A stretch of 64,000 bases of DNA from Orbilia blumenaviensis (GCA_036872755.1 JAVHNS010000001.1:3720001-3784000), one strand, 5' to 3'; positions 34,895 through 48,698 are shown, counted from the stretch's first letter. Notes: generated by a model from the letters alone, not told the origin. Numbers and translations: made by a program.

Positions 34895-35592
34895 ATTAAT
34901 TAAGATAGTGAGAGGCGAATTTTCGGGTGTAAAACAACAGGTAGGATATAAGTTAAAGTTATGGGCGGGTGTGAAATTTTACTCAAAAAGGTCATGGACG
35001 GGTTTGGGAATGATAGCCTTTTCTTTCTGGCTTTTGTCTGATATTTGAAGTTTACAACTGTTTTACTGTTTGGCTCTATTGAAGCTCTTGTTTTAATCGT
35101 TCACATATATCGCAAAATGCTGGCGTTAGGGCGGGGATTGTTAATTGAAGATCTCACATTCCATCTCTGTTCATGCTCTTCGTTCATAAGTTTTTTTAAT
35201 ATAATTAGTTTCGTCTGCGGGTTAAACCTTGCTCAAAAGAAAATTATAGTACATTGTTGTTCGCTGGCTCAACGTTTTATTAGGCATTATGCAGGTTATG
35301 TTTGTAGATTTAGAAAGCAGCTTTTTGTATGGGTATCCTCTCCTATAAAAGTCATCTCTCGTAACGCCGGTATAGCATGCAATGCTTTAATTGCGGAAAG
35401 ACAGTATGGAAAGTCGAGCTCCTGCTAAAGGAGGAGATCGTAACGGTAGGTGCCATAGAAAACAAATAAACGGAAAGGTAGTATGCATATGAAGGGGGAA
35501 AGGGAAACGGTAAAGTCGAACGCCATGCATTAATTTGAGCATAATAGAATAAACGGAGCAGTGGGGTAAATAGGTGCTAGGGTAATAAAAGT
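34895..35592. other. Convergent intergenic region GOS1 / SLD3
   Basis: About 700 AT-rich bases with the 3' ends of GOS1 (+) and SLD3 (-). A 127-codon plus-strand frame at 35045–35428 is Cys/Phe/Leu-rich with no start context and is not called. Confidence 0.5.
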
Positions 35593-38500
35593 TCAGTAGT
35601 CATTCCAACCCAGAGTTTTGTAAATATCCTCATCATCGGTTCCAAGCTCCTCTGCAATATTACGGGCAACAAGACGGCGGTTAGCCGGAGTTCCGGGTTT
35701 CGGTTTTTGGAGTGGGGGTGGGGTAATGATATCTCCCTCATCAATCTGCCGCAAGGTGGATCGAAGCTTGTTCGAAATGCTAGGTTTTTTGGGTGTTTCT
35801 GCGATCGAGCTTGGAGTGGTGAGAGAGTTCATAAAGCCTTTTGCTAAAGAAGTATCCGTAGAAGTTCTGAAGGGATTGCTCGGCGTATTCGAAATAAATA
35901 AGTTTGGTGTGCTATTTATTCCAGGATTGAGGCTTTCCATGAACGACCTCTTAGGGCGTACTGGGGTAGCGGAGACATAAAGCGGAGAGGATTGAAGAAG
36001 ATTAAGACGTTGGGAGTCCTGTTGGTGGAGGGCAGTCCGGAAACTACTACCTGGACGCGGGGCCTTCGACGGCGTAGCTTGGACATCATCACGTTCTTGG
36101 TCCTTTCGTTTGATCGTGGATTGTGGAACGAACTGGCTCGAAGGTAGAATGGGGTCTTCCTCCTCCGTGATTGCTTTTGGTACATCGGGTTTCCTCTCGA
36201 GCAGCTTATGGGTCCTTGTATTCTTCCTTGGGGTGGCAGCGACTTGTACAGTGTTGGTAGCAACTGGGATCCGAATAGTCTTCTTTGGCTTCCTTCCTGT
36301 AATTTTCATCCGTTGGGCGCTTGCAGAGACCATCTCTTCAGCGACAGCCAAACGGTTTGGTTTCGCGATATTCTTAATAGCATCTTTGAGTTGAGATTCG
36401 TCGTCACCGTCAATTTTGCGTCTCTTTGTTCGTGGAGCCATTTCAACAACCCTCCTTTCTGCGGTTTTCTTCGTGTTGGTAATACCACCTCTAAAGGAGG
36501 TTTTCATAATTTCTTTATCTTGTGAAACCTGTGCCGCAAAATCGAAAGAATTATCCTGGCTATCCCCATGTAGGGAGAGAGAGAATGATGAATCCGCTCG
36601 TTCGAGATTAGGTCGGAGGGTCGGCACGGTCAACGATCGTGAAAATACCGGACGCTGACCGTAAACAGACTTTGAGAACAGAGACGAGTCTTCGGTGGCG
36701 TCTATCATTGCGTCTTGCGATTCAACTTGGCTAGTATCCACCAACGTCTCATCGTTTTCCATCCCAGCATCTAGTTCATTTTTCGACTGTTGTGCCTTCC
36801 CAGTGCACTTGCGTCGGATATCTTCGCTGAGGCTTGGGAGCCGCGCAGAATAACTGACCATCAAGTTAGTATAGCGTGAATGGAACCATTAGGGTAGCTA
36901 CTACTTACTATGCCACGACAATCTCAATGCAAAAGTGCCTGAGGCGATCTTTCGCATCCTTCGGTTTCGGCTGGGAGCCTTTGGGTTCCTCGCCAGTTCC
37001 AATCGTGTTCCAGATGCAAAGTCGGTCGACGTGGACGTCTAGGAGATCCAAAAGGTCCCGCTTCTTCCTACGTTTCTTCTTGTCCTTGTCTTCTCCCCTT
37101 TCGGCCTTCTCCCGTCGCTTCCTTCTACGGTCCGCTGCCTTCTTCAATTTTTCATATTCTTTCATCTTTTCCTCAGAAAGAGATGCCTTGATGGCTAGGA
37201 TTTCGAGGATGACGATAGTTTGCAATTCGGTTCTGATATTGACGTTAGTACACTGGTATAAAATTAATATGTAGGGCCCTTACTCGCGAGATCGAAGCTC
37301 CGTAATGCACTTTTGGAGATGAATATCCTCCTGCTCAAGAGAGCGAACTGGACCATCATCATCCGACAGAGATCTTAACCACTTAAGAACATATTTGATC
37401 TCATTGTCTCTTAAGCACTGCGGCGGAACGATTGTGGATTCAAGCTGATCATTAATCATTTGATCCGGGGCACGACCCTGCGCACGTCTCGCATCCGATA
37501 CTTCGCGAATACCAGCCCGATATTTTTCGTCGCATTCTTCAACTGGTACCACCATGTTTTCTAAGCAGAGGAGCAGGTCAAGACGTGAAGCGGGTGATTC
37601 GCCATTCGTTGGGAAGAGGACACGGGCACGTGATAGGGAGGTCTTGGGGAAGTATTGGAGGGAGCTCTGTTTCAAAAGATTAGCTAGGTTTTATGACAGC
37701 TAGAGCTGGATGCCTTACCTTTGAAGTATACAATAGAGAATAGTACTGCTGTCTGAGTCGAGCAAGCCTGGACTCGGGTGTCGAATCGGTATCTGCGGGA
37801 GGAGCAGTGTCTGGCGGGGGAAGGGAGGATTTCGGCTTCGAGGCTGACTTGGTCTTATCAAGACTGGATATGGATGTCAGCAGAGGTATATACTACGCAA
37901 ACAGATGTTACGACGTACGTCAGTAGCTTGGTAGCCATCATGAGCTTATCAAGATTGGCTTGCTTCGGCCCTGGAGTTACATGAACTCCTTGGAGAGCAC
38001 TTGCAAGCATAGTCTGATCCATACTACAGCCATCCCACCATTCTTCCGCTTCTGATTGAAGTTCGGTTTCATCATCGTCATCATCTAGTTCGGCTGGTTT
38101 CCACCATTTCCCAACCTCCTTCTTCAGGCGGGTCCCTAGCGTTTTGACTGACCCTCCATTGACATGATTGGACAAGCGGAATAGAGTATAAACCCCACTC
38201 CTAGGACGGCCTATACGCGATATCGCTGCTAACTGACGGGCATTATCGTACTTAGCGATAAGAACGACGTCATTCGCATCGAGGGCGGGGATGTCGGCAT
38301 TGAACAGTTGGGTATTGTTTTTCGCGCTAGCCCAGTCAACGGAAAGGCTGTCGCGTGGGAGTATGTCAATTGGCCTGATATGAACTTTTTCTCCGAACTC
38401 GGATTCAGACTACGAAGCTAGATTAGAATGGTGGTGATGATGATGCTATAGTGTCCATTGGAGAGACATACTTCAATTAAAAATGGAGCTGGGAGGGGAA

Positions 38501-38660
38501 TTGCTAGTGTATCGTCTGCTTTTCGTCGTTTTCTAAGAGATGAGGCAGGAACACCAGGGCCCTTGTTAAGAAGCCTTGGAGTTGAGTCTGTGAGGGTTTC
38601 AATGAGGGGCACGCCGCTGCTTGGAGGGTCGTCCATCGATTCCTCCATCGCTGGAGCCAT
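35593..38660 (-). CDS. SLD3: DNA replication initiation regulator Sld3 (Treslin relative)
   Basis: Six exons (38660–38472, 38409–37919, 37863–37719, 37666–37284, 37232–36909, 36853–35593) encode 930 residues, typical of filamentous fungal Sld3. The start MAPAMEESMDDPPSSG is the first in-frame ATG of exon 1. The central part is the Cdc45-binding helical domain: LQYFPKTSLSRARVLFPTN, later LKWLRSLSDDDGPVRSLEQE, then ELQTIVILEILAIKASL, the LDLLDVHVDRLCIWNTIG helix and DRLRHFCIEIVVAYYSARLP. The long C-terminus is disordered with many S/T-P sites (TPSKAPRPG, SSPLYVSATPVRPKR, AETPKKP). In yeast, CDK-phosphorylated sites there dock Sld3 onto Dpb11. Function: CDK- and DDK-dependent loading of Cdc45 onto Mcm2–7 at origins. 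Introns are very short (51–62 bases). Confidence 0.88.
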
Positions 38661-41142
38661 GGGACTCCTGGAGGATTTAAGTAGCAACGAAATTCTAGCG
38701 CTGTGTTGGAAGGAGTCTGTTGATGCCTTTGGAGCGTAGGCAGCGTGGTATCGGCGGCAATGGTAGCTGGATTGAAGAGCTGATCGGTAGCTGGGGTGGT
38801 GAGGTGATGAGTCGATGAGGTGATGTCGGGGTGCAGGACGCTGCTTGTGAGGTAGCTACAAGGGAGGGGCACAACAACGCGTGATTGCCGTTGAACGTTT
38901 AAAGTTTCTTGTGCGACACAACGCGTTGCCGCACCCCTGCATCGACACCCAAATCGGGAAACCACGCCTTTCGACGTTTTCCTAAATAGGACATTATCTG
39001 TCTACAAACATATTGGCAGATCTTGTCACAACACACCACTGGCGCCGAGCACAAGCAAACCTCGAACCGCCGAGCACAATTTTCGTGCGAATTACTCAGA
39101 ATAGTAGTATGAATTGTACCACAAGCTACCTGCGTGAAATGACCCGGTGGATGTTCTAAGCAAATCGGAATGCACAAGCTTTCAACCAAGGTGTAAATGT
39201 CTTCTTCTTCTCACGCCACTCATGGATCAGGGCGGTTCCAACCCGAGTTTGTTGGTATGTACATACTAATTATATATGATGCGCACAAGCCAGGCGTGCT
39301 CGCTTCCAGAAGACGAGAAGAATTTGACGCCTGCGGCGGACACATGCAGTTCCTGTTTGACGATTGCACAGCCTGGCTGCAGCACCGAAGCCACGTTCGG
39401 ATTTCGCGAAAGATGTCGGCTCGGCTCCCCTGAAAGCCCTTGTTCAACGGGAACACTATCACAGCAGGTTAAGTTTCAGAAAATGTGATAACGATCAAGG
39501 CCTGTGCATGCATATGAGCATGTTCCCCATCACAACATGCCATCCCATGCATGGGAATACGAAGAACAAGACGGTTGAAAGGGTGCAGCTGCGGCAGGCC
39601 AGGCGCTCTCGTTCGGGCACAGACCATCTTGTCGTTGACGGAACCGCGCAGTTCCATTTCTGCCGACTGGATTGCGTGCATCCCGAGCGCAAAGGACGAT
39701 TGCTCACCAGACCCGCTATTATGTATTGTCGACTCCGTCTATTATACTTACTTATGCACGTCTATTAATGCGCCATAGATCGATTTGTTCCTCCGATGAG
39801 ACAGTTTCTCGCCGTGTCTCGACTTCTAAATCGAAGATCGCAGCTCCATCGGTACTTCTTCAGACCCAACGAGCAAGTCTTTTGAGCTGACCCTGTCCAT
39901 GATGCCGGTCAAGGACGCCTGGTGATTCGTCAGATTGAGGTAAGACCTCGAGGTCCAGGGTGTGTGCACCCTGCCAATCTTTGGAGCTTTCTCATTAGCG
40001 TGCTTAACCGCCAATCAAATATCCCCCTTTTTCTTCGGTATGCTTTGACATTCCCCCACAGAATTGTCTGCTCCACAGCGCTAGCCACTTCGAAGCCCAA
40101 GCCTTGTGCTCATTTCTAGACCTGCTCAACATTCCCTCTGCAGCTGGACAGATTGAGTAGGTACTTCCATACGGATATCGGGGAGCTATCCATTCTAACC
40201 GTTTCGTTTCATTCTTTTTTTTTGGCTCCCATTTTGTTGCTAAAAATTTCCCAAAAGGACTTATTTCCCTATTATCCCATTTCCCTTCCTTCTCTTCGCA
40301 ATTGCAAACATTAGATAGCCCGATTCCTTGCCATCGATCTCTCGTTTAATTTTGATACGGTTTTTATTTTGTCCATTTTTATTTTCGCTTCAACTCAACG
40401 GAGCAGGTCTTGACAAACTTGCTGGACACTAGTTTGCTTGGTTTAGGCTCTTTTACTGCCTGTTCTGTATACGGAACTAATAGAAACTTTGATTGGGTGG
40501 CAGGCATCCACGCCAATATCCGGACTTCTAAACAAGGGCACCCTCTCCCAAACCCTCTCCTCTTCAACGGACTTCAAAGTCGAGTTTCTATCATCAAGCA
40601 TCATTGTCGTCGTTTTAAGTTCAGTCTATCCTTTGTTAATTGCCTCTTATCTGTTTATTGGTTGGCTCGGACAACCACCCCTGGATCACGTTCGCGCCGC
40701 TGTCACATTTGAGACTGGGAGGGTCCACATCCATCCCATCTTCATCACCACCTATCTTTTTGTTTGGGGGTGTGTTTAATTTCCCAGAGGATTGGGAGTG
40801 AGAGTGCGTGAGCGATACGGCAAATTGGGACGAACTCCTTTTCAACCCAATCCGAACGAGACATCGCCTCTCTGCTTTCGATTGCCTGGCTTTAGCTCAC
40901 TTTCACCTGCGTCTTCCCTCCAGTCATCCCACACTCTCAGATGCCAGTGTTGGTGTAAAGGCGTGGTGGGCGCCTAAACATCATTCGAATTGCAGTCTCT
41001 AGCGCTTTGCGCCCTGTCGGCCGTTTCGAGGAAGAGGGCAAATCGATTGAGTCTTCCAATTTCAGCAACAGGTTCAGGAGCAACCGGAACACCTTCATCT
41101 CATTGTTATCAGTATCAGAAAAGATATTCCGCCTCGGTAATC
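38661..41142. other. Divergent intergenic region SLD3 / coiled-coil gene
   Basis: About 2.5 kb. The right part is CT-rich (40200–40400), as in long fungal leaders. The 39.2–39.8 kb piece is open in several frames on both strands and includes a possible small gene (see findings). No tRNA or repeat was recognised. Confidence 0.4.
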
Positions 41143-44100
41143 ATGGAAAGCCCTTTGCGAAGATCGATTATTGATACTTCACTGTTCCCCCAACCCCCAT
41201 CCAGGAATCGTCCTGCGATTGCTTCTTTTGGAACTTCTCCTGCTGGTGCTGGTGCTGGTGCTTCTGGCTATCGCACACCGACTCAGTCTTTCTTTCGTCA
41301 ATCCACCTCCTCCACCTCTTCCTCTGCACCCTACAGCCCACCCCGTCATTCCAAAGACCGTTCATTCTCTACGGCCACAGGCCATTCTAAGACTTTATCG
41401 TCAGACTCTCGTTCACATTTGACGTCTCTTTCTTCTCGTTCTTCCCTCTATTCTGAAGATAACGACTTTGATTTAATTGATTCGAAGATCAAAACACCGT
41501 TAACACTTGCGACGACTATTACGACTTCTGCCGAAAGTCCAGTTGACCCTTACTTTAAGATTCATCATCATCATTCAGCTCCTCCGAAATCGCCTGTTCT
41601 CGATCTCTTCCGTAGTCAGTTAGCCGATAGGTGAGTTCGTTATTTATTCATATTCTGCTCTTCCCGGTTTGGTTGTTTGATGCATACCTATATATACATC
41701 TGTCGCTTCAAACACATTTTTGCTGTTATTTTATGCGCGGGTTCATATTTAATAGGCGCAATTAATGGGAGAAATATGTGAAGTAATCGGGTATCAACTT
41801 TACCGAACTTCGTTTCCTACTCTCCTTCGCCTATATATATAAATTTCTGTTGTATATTATATTTATGCGTATGCGTATGTTGTATATTTGGGGGCCCAGG
41901 AAGGGGGTGGGCGTGTTATTCGTTCAAGACGCTGCGTGTTTCCAGTGTGACGTTGGGCTGCATGTTGCGACATAACATGTCTGCTCTTCCAAAACATTTC
42001 TTCCTTGACATCTTCCCGTTGCCGACCTCATCGAAACTAACCAACACTTTAATTTGTTTGCAACATTACCAGATCTTCCGTCTCCAACAATCGCTGGAGC
42101 CTCGACCTGTTCAGCGGACCCTTGCATGCATCCAGGCCTGGTTCCCCACGGCGGCATCCTCTTCAAGAGAACCTGTCTAGCTCTGACATTGACATCGACA
42201 CCTCCCGAAATAAGTCTGAAACAAGGAGGGGCTCGGCTGTGCCCACTAATGAAATAAATACTCGCTCCATCGAACAAAAGCATACGAGAGCTTATCCTTC
42301 CATATCAAGCCTCATAGAACAGCCTCTAGGCCGATTGTCAAGAGCTTTCACCATGCCTCATGTCATCACACAGCAGGCACCCGGCCTGCCCAATCAAAGC
42401 ATGCTTAACAGAAGTAATTCCACAAATACAGAATCATCATTCATACCACGAACACCTGCCAGGACAAAAACAGGATTCGGAAGCCTGTTCGGATGGGGTG
42501 GGTCCGCCAATAACGATTCGCCGATAGAAAGGCCCATTTCGCTGGCCGAACAGAGGATGTCAAAGATCCCCAGCAACATCGATGTCACGCTGGCTAATTC
42601 CCAGCCATCGCACCCCAAGCGAACCGACTCTGGCATCTCACTACCACCAAGAACACCCATGACAATTGAAGAGACTCTGGAGGAGGAGTTACGTGCGCTT
42701 TCGATAGATTTAGCCTCTTCGATCCGAAGAGAGCTCGACCTCGAGGACTTGGTAGAGGCTCTCCAGGCTACTGCTGAGTCGCAAGGGAAATTGAGCCCTG
42801 GAGTTGGAAAAAGGACAAGCGACTACTTCTCGGACGCTGGAACAGGCTCTAATTACGATTTCGACATACCTCCAAAGGAACAGCTTGATTACGATCGTGT
42901 CGTTCGAAAGAGCGAACAAGTGCAGGCGCAGATCCGTCTCGAACTAACACAAAAGATTCAAGATGAACGCCAGCGACGAAAAGGCGTCGAACTACAAGTC
43001 AGAGAGCTGGAAGATAGAGTTGGAAATGTTGAAATCAGTGGCCTACGCCCGCCTTCGCCCGGTCGAGTCCGTGACCTCGAGCTCGCTCTCGATGATGCCA
43101 GGCGAAAATTGTCGGAAGAACGAAACCTCAAGGCCAACTTCGAAGATTTAGTGACAGCTATCAGGGATGAGTTACACGGATACCGTAATGAGCGCGATAA
43201 CCTCCGCGACGAGATTGTGCCCCAGCTCAGAGCAAGAGTTGAGGGATTGGAGGCAGAGCTAGCTGAATCGCAAAAGAACCCATATGACGCGACCAAGATG
43301 CAGCAAGAAATCGACGATCTCCGTGGAAAATATACTGCTCTCGTAGAATCTAACCGTCAGGTCCAAGAAAAGCCACTGCCACTCGAACCATCCCTCAACA
43401 CCCAACCCCCGCCCCAGCCCCAGCCTCAACCACAATCCGCGACACCTCTTTCTGCTACAATTAAGGACAAGGATTCTTTGGTGGAGCGAATTAAGGAAAT
43501 TGAGCTTCAGCGAGATGCCCTACAAAACGGATTGAAAAATCTCCGTATGAGAAACGAATTGGAAAATAAGAAGGCACTTCATCGAATCCGTACCCTGGAA
43601 TGGGAAAGAGACCGTGCCCTACGACCCAGCTACCGCAGGATGCGCAAGAACAAGGAAACGCTCGCCTTCAAGAGCCAGGTTGAGCGACTGAAGCACCGCG
43701 CTGAAAACGCTATTGATTCCAAGTATGTCTGTGAACGGAACCTTTCGTCTCTCAGACTGGACATGGACCGATTAGAGCAGGAGATGGAAGAACTTAGAGA
43801 ACTCCTCAAAACCCAAGATTCCCTAGCACGTCAAGTTGAAGAACTACAGGAATCCTGCAAGCAGCTTCTCGCTGAGTGTGAAGGAGATGCTGAGGTTGAG
43901 CAGTTCGCAGCTGAACTGAGGACCCGGACCGTTAGCAACGCCATGCTCCGGAAACGTCTCGTCGACGCTATCGAAAGGGGAGACCAAGACCGCTTGATGG
44001 CAAATACTAAGATTAATGCCCTTTGCGAATTGCTCAAGTCGATGGAGGAGAAGATTGGTGAAGCCCAACAGGACCTCGAAGGTGTTGCTTCCGAACGCGA

Positions 44101-44443
44101 ACAAGAGGCCAAGGATCTAAAAGACACTAAGGGCGTACCCCGACTTCGTCGAGTCGACGAACAGGCCGCCATGGATGCTCAGCCGGATTCTGCACTTATT
44201 GCCGCTAAGGAACCCAGAATCAATCGCGACAGTAGGGGCAAGGATACCCGGCTCTACGTCCTCCAACACCGCATTGAGCAACTTGAGAAGACAATCACGA
44301 ACACGGATATCGAAATGGAAGATCTTGAGTCTCGTCTTAATATGACTTTACTAGAAGCATCCGAACTTCGAACCGAAACTGAGCAGTCTTCAGAGCATCT
44401 TGCAAATCTCAGATCCAAATTATCAAACTTCCAGTCCTATTAA
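41143..44443 (+). CDS. Large coiled-coil protein with disordered Ser/Pro-rich N-terminus
   Basis: Two exons, 41143–41630 and 42115–44443, give 938 residues; the 484-base intron is the longest in the window. The ATG at 41143 opens MESPLRRSIIDTSLFPQPPS. Residues 1–330 are Ser/Thr/Pro-rich and disordered, with a Gly-Ala repeat (GAGAGASG) and an FGSLFGWGG motif. A conserved-looking helical block follows (TIEETLEEELRALSIDLASS, then RRELDLEDLVEAL). From about residue 410 to the end the protein is nearly continuous heptad coiled coil, broken by a Pro/Gln linker (QPPPQPQPQPQ) near residue 570. It resembles fungal proteins loosely annotated as M-protein or myosin-like coiled coil, possibly cytoskeletal or spindle-pole/septum scaffolds. 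I do not recognise a specific orthologue, so no function is claimed. Confidence 0.8.
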
Positions 44444-45582
44444 CTCAGCTCAGCTGTCGCTTTTCCACTATTGCTAATTAGCGAGTTTTGATTCCTTTTC
44501 AACATTTCGACTTTTTTTTTTTTTAACTTTATTTTACTTTTTCATTTACAGCGCTCTGAACCATGAGATTACGAATCTTCTTTGCTTCAATCGCCTAGCT
44601 GTCCACTCGTCCACCGCATCGCGAGCATTTCCCCAATCTTCTTTTATTTCGGTTGCATATTACAACTCACAACTTCAATGGCGGCTTCTGGCAAACTCCA
44701 TGGTACCTCCCCATTACTTATCAGCACTTCGATAGCTGCCTCCGATTCTCAGCCATTCCTTTAACTCAGTATTATCAAGATACATTTCATACATTTTAAT
44801 TTCTCTTGTTTTTATATTCTGCATTATGGGGAGTTTTTACCTTTTTCACTTTTCTTTTCTTCTTTACACTTTTTCATTTCTCTGTTCGATACCTTTATAG
44901 AACACTTTCTTCTTTTTTCTTCTTCTTCTACATTTCGGCTTGGTGCATTTGCTTGTTGGTTCACTTGCGTTTTACCCACCCACAACAGACTGTACGATAT
45001 GGTGGACGTTTTGTTGATTTTCGCTGCACGGAATTCTCTCATCGATTCAAATGGGTCACGATGCATGCATATAAACTAACCAAATTGACACCTCTTCGAG
45101 GTTGCTCGATTTTGTATATTTCCCCAATCATCCGACATAGCTACTTCCTTGTCCTTTCTTTTTGCTTTTCGTCTTTTCTTTTTTCTCTCTCTTATAAATC
45201 TCTCTAGAAGTGTAATATTAGTCTAATAGTAGTAGATAGCAACCAAAAAGCCTCTCCGGTGGGAGATGGGGTTTTTGTTAGCATCGACTGCATAACAACC
45301 ACAGGTATCCTCTTGATGCAAGGAGGCGCGAAGGCAATAGATTAGAATCAAATGAAATAAACAAATATTTTTTATCTATTTACTCAATAGCTGGAGCTAT
45401 GTGGCCACATAAACAATAAACACCTTAACTACATAGCTTCTAAGTTACTCCGTTTTTTACAGCATATTTTTAGGACCCGGCCGAGGACATACGGGTGTTA
45501 AGAAACGCCTTTTCCTTGAGGCCTTCTCCGCGTGTGTTTGGAATGTTCGAGATTTTCCGATGGGGGGCTACGATCAGATCAG

Positions 45583-45605
45583 TTTTTTTTTTTTTTTTTT
45601 TTTTT
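45583..45605 (+). repeat. Homopolymer (T)23
   Basis: Twenty-three consecutive T residues in the intergenic region. Confidence 0.85.
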
Positions 45606-45810
45606 AATAAAATGTAAAGATACAGCGAACTATGCACGTAAGGGGAAGTGTACCGCCGGAACGCCATTGTTCAAGCCAAGTAATCTTAACTGACTTTTTT
45701 GTGTACTTAGTATGGTATAATCGATATAAACCTCAAAAAGCTTGCCTTCGAAGCCGACCATTTCGTGTGGAGTCCAGTTACATACCATACCTCCTTAAGT
45801 TTTTGCTCAA

Positions 45811-45841
45811 TATCATATCATATCATAGCATATCATATCAA
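45811..45841 (+). repeat. ATATC pentamer tandem repeat
   Basis: About six imperfect copies of the five-base unit ATATC/CATAT in a row, with one substitution (ATAGC). Confidence 0.8.
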
Positions 45842-47296
45842 TCGGCGGCAGCTCATGTCCGACATCCGCGATATCGCGTGAAAGCACTGCCATCATTATC
45901 ATCGAAATTTAATTTTGAAAGAAGGGTATCCACCACCCGGACTAAACCGTAACTGATCAGATATCTGATGGGAATGTATGCTCTTCCCCCCCACATGAGG
46001 TATGAAGGAAGCATACATACATACATATCCGACGTTAATCCGCGTATGCTCACCCCTCCCCTGAAAAAAAATGGGAATTTAAAAGATAGTAATTTTGGAG
46101 CCGAAGAATTTTTTTTGTTTCGGATCGCGAACCATGTATGCAATGTAAATGAATTCTCAGATGTTTAAATACCGAAAGCTACATAGATTATATCCAAGCC
46201 AACCGAACACCATCCATCCCCTTTGAACGTCACTAAATATGGACGGACAGGCCCCTCGAAAAAGAGAAAAAGAGGGGGGGGGACCAAAGCGTCACTTTTC
46301 TGTTTTAAACAATGAAGGGGGAAAAAAGCGCAAGATACTCGAATACTCGTGTATCTAACTGACATGCATAATAAAATAGAAAAAAAAGTCTGGGGGAGAA
46401 GGATGGGAAACACGGCAGGTGTTCCATCCATGTTTAATTTCGTTTAATTCCGCATCGCACATTACAACACCACACCCCATCCCCCCAAAAAAAGGGTTTT
46501 GGAGAGGGGGATCGGACGAAAAAATGCTTTGATGCTTTTTCCCCCTTCTTCAAACATTCAGCGAAATTACAATGCGATCGGCAGGGGAGGATAGCTTGCA
46601 GTGTGTGTGGGGTATTTTAGGTTATCATGTTTGGCATGTCCCGTGATCTTGACGTTCGAGTGAGTCGGATCTGCGGTACGTTTTTTTTGGTGATATTGGA
46701 TAGCGGGGTTGTTAAAGCAAGGTTTCACAGCCTCACTGATATGAAACTGACAGGCAGGCCATACTTGTATTAATGTCGCTGTCTTAATACCTAGGTACCA
46801 TACGAGAAGGAAGCGAAATTCCGACAGGCTACCTTCACAATCCATGATATCTCTGTGATATAATAGGAAGGACGGGATATTTTTATATTTGATAATAGAC
46901 GTCCACTCCCTCATCGATTCTAGTGTAGTCTTTCTTCGTACCTTCTCTCCTTCCCTTCTATCCTCTCTATCGACTCTATGGAAGAAGTACGATAATAAGA
47001 AACCATATTACGAAATATGAAAACCCTCGAACAAAAAAAAAAAAAGAAAAGAAAACCATGAAGAAGATCCATCCCAGCATAACCCCATAGCATAGTATAA
47101 AAAACAATCGAGGAATGAAAAGAAGAAAAGAGAAGAAAAAGAAAACAGGGAGCATAAACCCCAGAGGATCAGGCGACGCAGCAAGTATAAAAAAAAGAAA
47201 CGGAAAACCCTTCTAGTTTCTATACCGATGTATAAACATGATTATATAATTTACCGCGTTTCTTCGTTCACTTGACGTTCTCCTTGTTTTTTTTTT

Positions 47297-48698
47297 TTAT
47301 ATCTTTGATTCACGGGTTCGTGCTTCAAAGTACTGTGGGCTGATGGTCATGGTTGCCGGCCAGCGGTCTTTGAAGTCTTCGGTCTGCTTGCCCCAGATCT
47401 TGACTTGGCGGTAAAGATACTCAGACGCGAGTTCGGCTATTATAATAAAAATCAATCAGTCAGAAAAAAAAAAGAATTAACCAACGGTTTTAATGGGAGT
47501 AGGATGGTAACATACCGGCCTCCTTTGGCTTCTCCTGTGGGACTAAATGCCCACAGTCCTTGATGACATGCATCTCACAAGGTTCCGGCGTATTCTGCAT
47601 CTTAAGTTCGTTGTTATTCCCCCAGTTAATAACACTCGTCTCGCCCTGGATATAGCAAACTGGAACCTTCAGCTGGTTCAACAACCCGAACATATCTTTA
47701 GGATCAGATCTGTCCTGCGCGCTGGTCCTCCAGAACGTAAAGACCTCTTGATGTTTTGTTGTCGTCAGAGTGACGGCATCGGCACCACCTTCGACTTTGG
47801 ACGGGTCCGGGTAGATCGCGGTTGGGATCTTACGGAGGCCGTATTTCATGTGGATTTCCAGAACTCGGGGGTCCCAGGCTTGGTAGAACGGGCGGGATTT
47901 GAAGAATTTGGTGGCTTCTTCGAGGGACGGCCAGACATCGCGGCGTTTGGCGGACATGGCTGCTGGATTTGCGCTTGCAGGAAATGCTTGCCATGGGGAA
48001 ATGGTTGGGTCTACACCGACGACGCAGGTGAACAATGTCGGATGCATAATCGATGCGCGGAACAGCTGGGTTCCTCCCATGGAGTGTCCGAGTGCGGCAA
48101 TCGGGCGAACAATGTCGTTGGGGAAATGTGTGATCAACGATAGAATATCACGCGAGTGGTCGAACCAGCTTACTACATACCCATAAAGTTTTAGTATCAT
48201 ATGTCCACAACCTAAAATGGTATATGGAGGGTTTATATATATATGACTAACCATCACCTCCAAGTTTCCTCTCATTGAGAATTCCAGATTCACCCTGGTT
48301 ATGAATATCCGCGATCCAAATGTTCCTTAACTTAGCTCCACGCTTCTCGTAGTCTTCAACCAAGTATTCAAAGAACGGCTCGTAAAGCTCCTATCCTCCT
48401 AGCATTAGCAAACTCCCATAAACCCAATATATATATGCAATATAAAAAAATAAATATAAATCCCACAAACCTTATGAAACCCATTAGCATGCGCCACAAT
48501 AAGCGTCAAATCCCCCTCCTTCGGCTCCGGATTATTGACCGGTTTATACTGATTAACCGCCAGCTCCAACCTATCCCCATCATTCCAAGTACCCCTGGTA
48601 TGCTCCCGGATAGGGTATGCGGGAACAACATGTTTTTCAACCTTAAACAATCCCTTAGCAGTCATATACGACCTGCGACTCATCAACAGATCCGACAT
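47297..48698 (-). CDS. Alpha/beta hydrolase, Lpx1/toxin-biosynthesis-protein-like, with PTS1-like end
   Basis: Exons 48698–48471, 48390–48252, 48172–47516 and 47436–47297 give 387 residues from the ATG at 48698. An in-frame ATG at 48878 would add 60 residues rich in Ser/Thr/Arg with no acidic residues. The fold is clear: strand TLIVAHANGFHK (oxyanion-hole region), DIHNQGESG, nucleophile elbow GHSMGG with Ser153, and the late His in HVIKDCGHLVPQEKP. This set matches fungal proteins named peroxisomal Lpx1-like or 'toxin biosynthesis protein'; no toxin role is implied. The last three residues are Ser-Lys-Ile, close to the peroxisomal PTS1 consensus SKL; yeast Lpx1 ends QKL. Likely a peroxisomal lipase or esterase. 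The splice at 48252|48172 uses the AG before TAAGCTGG to give LGGDVSWFDHSRD. Confidence 0.82.

Larger units (their letters stand above)
44444..47296. other. Convergent intergenic region with homopolymer and pentamer repeats
   Basis: About 2.85 kb between the coiled-coil gene (+) and the hydrolase gene (-). It is pyrimidine-rich on the left (44490–45210), consistent with a long 3' UTR, then low complexity. No supported gene. Confidence 0.45.
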
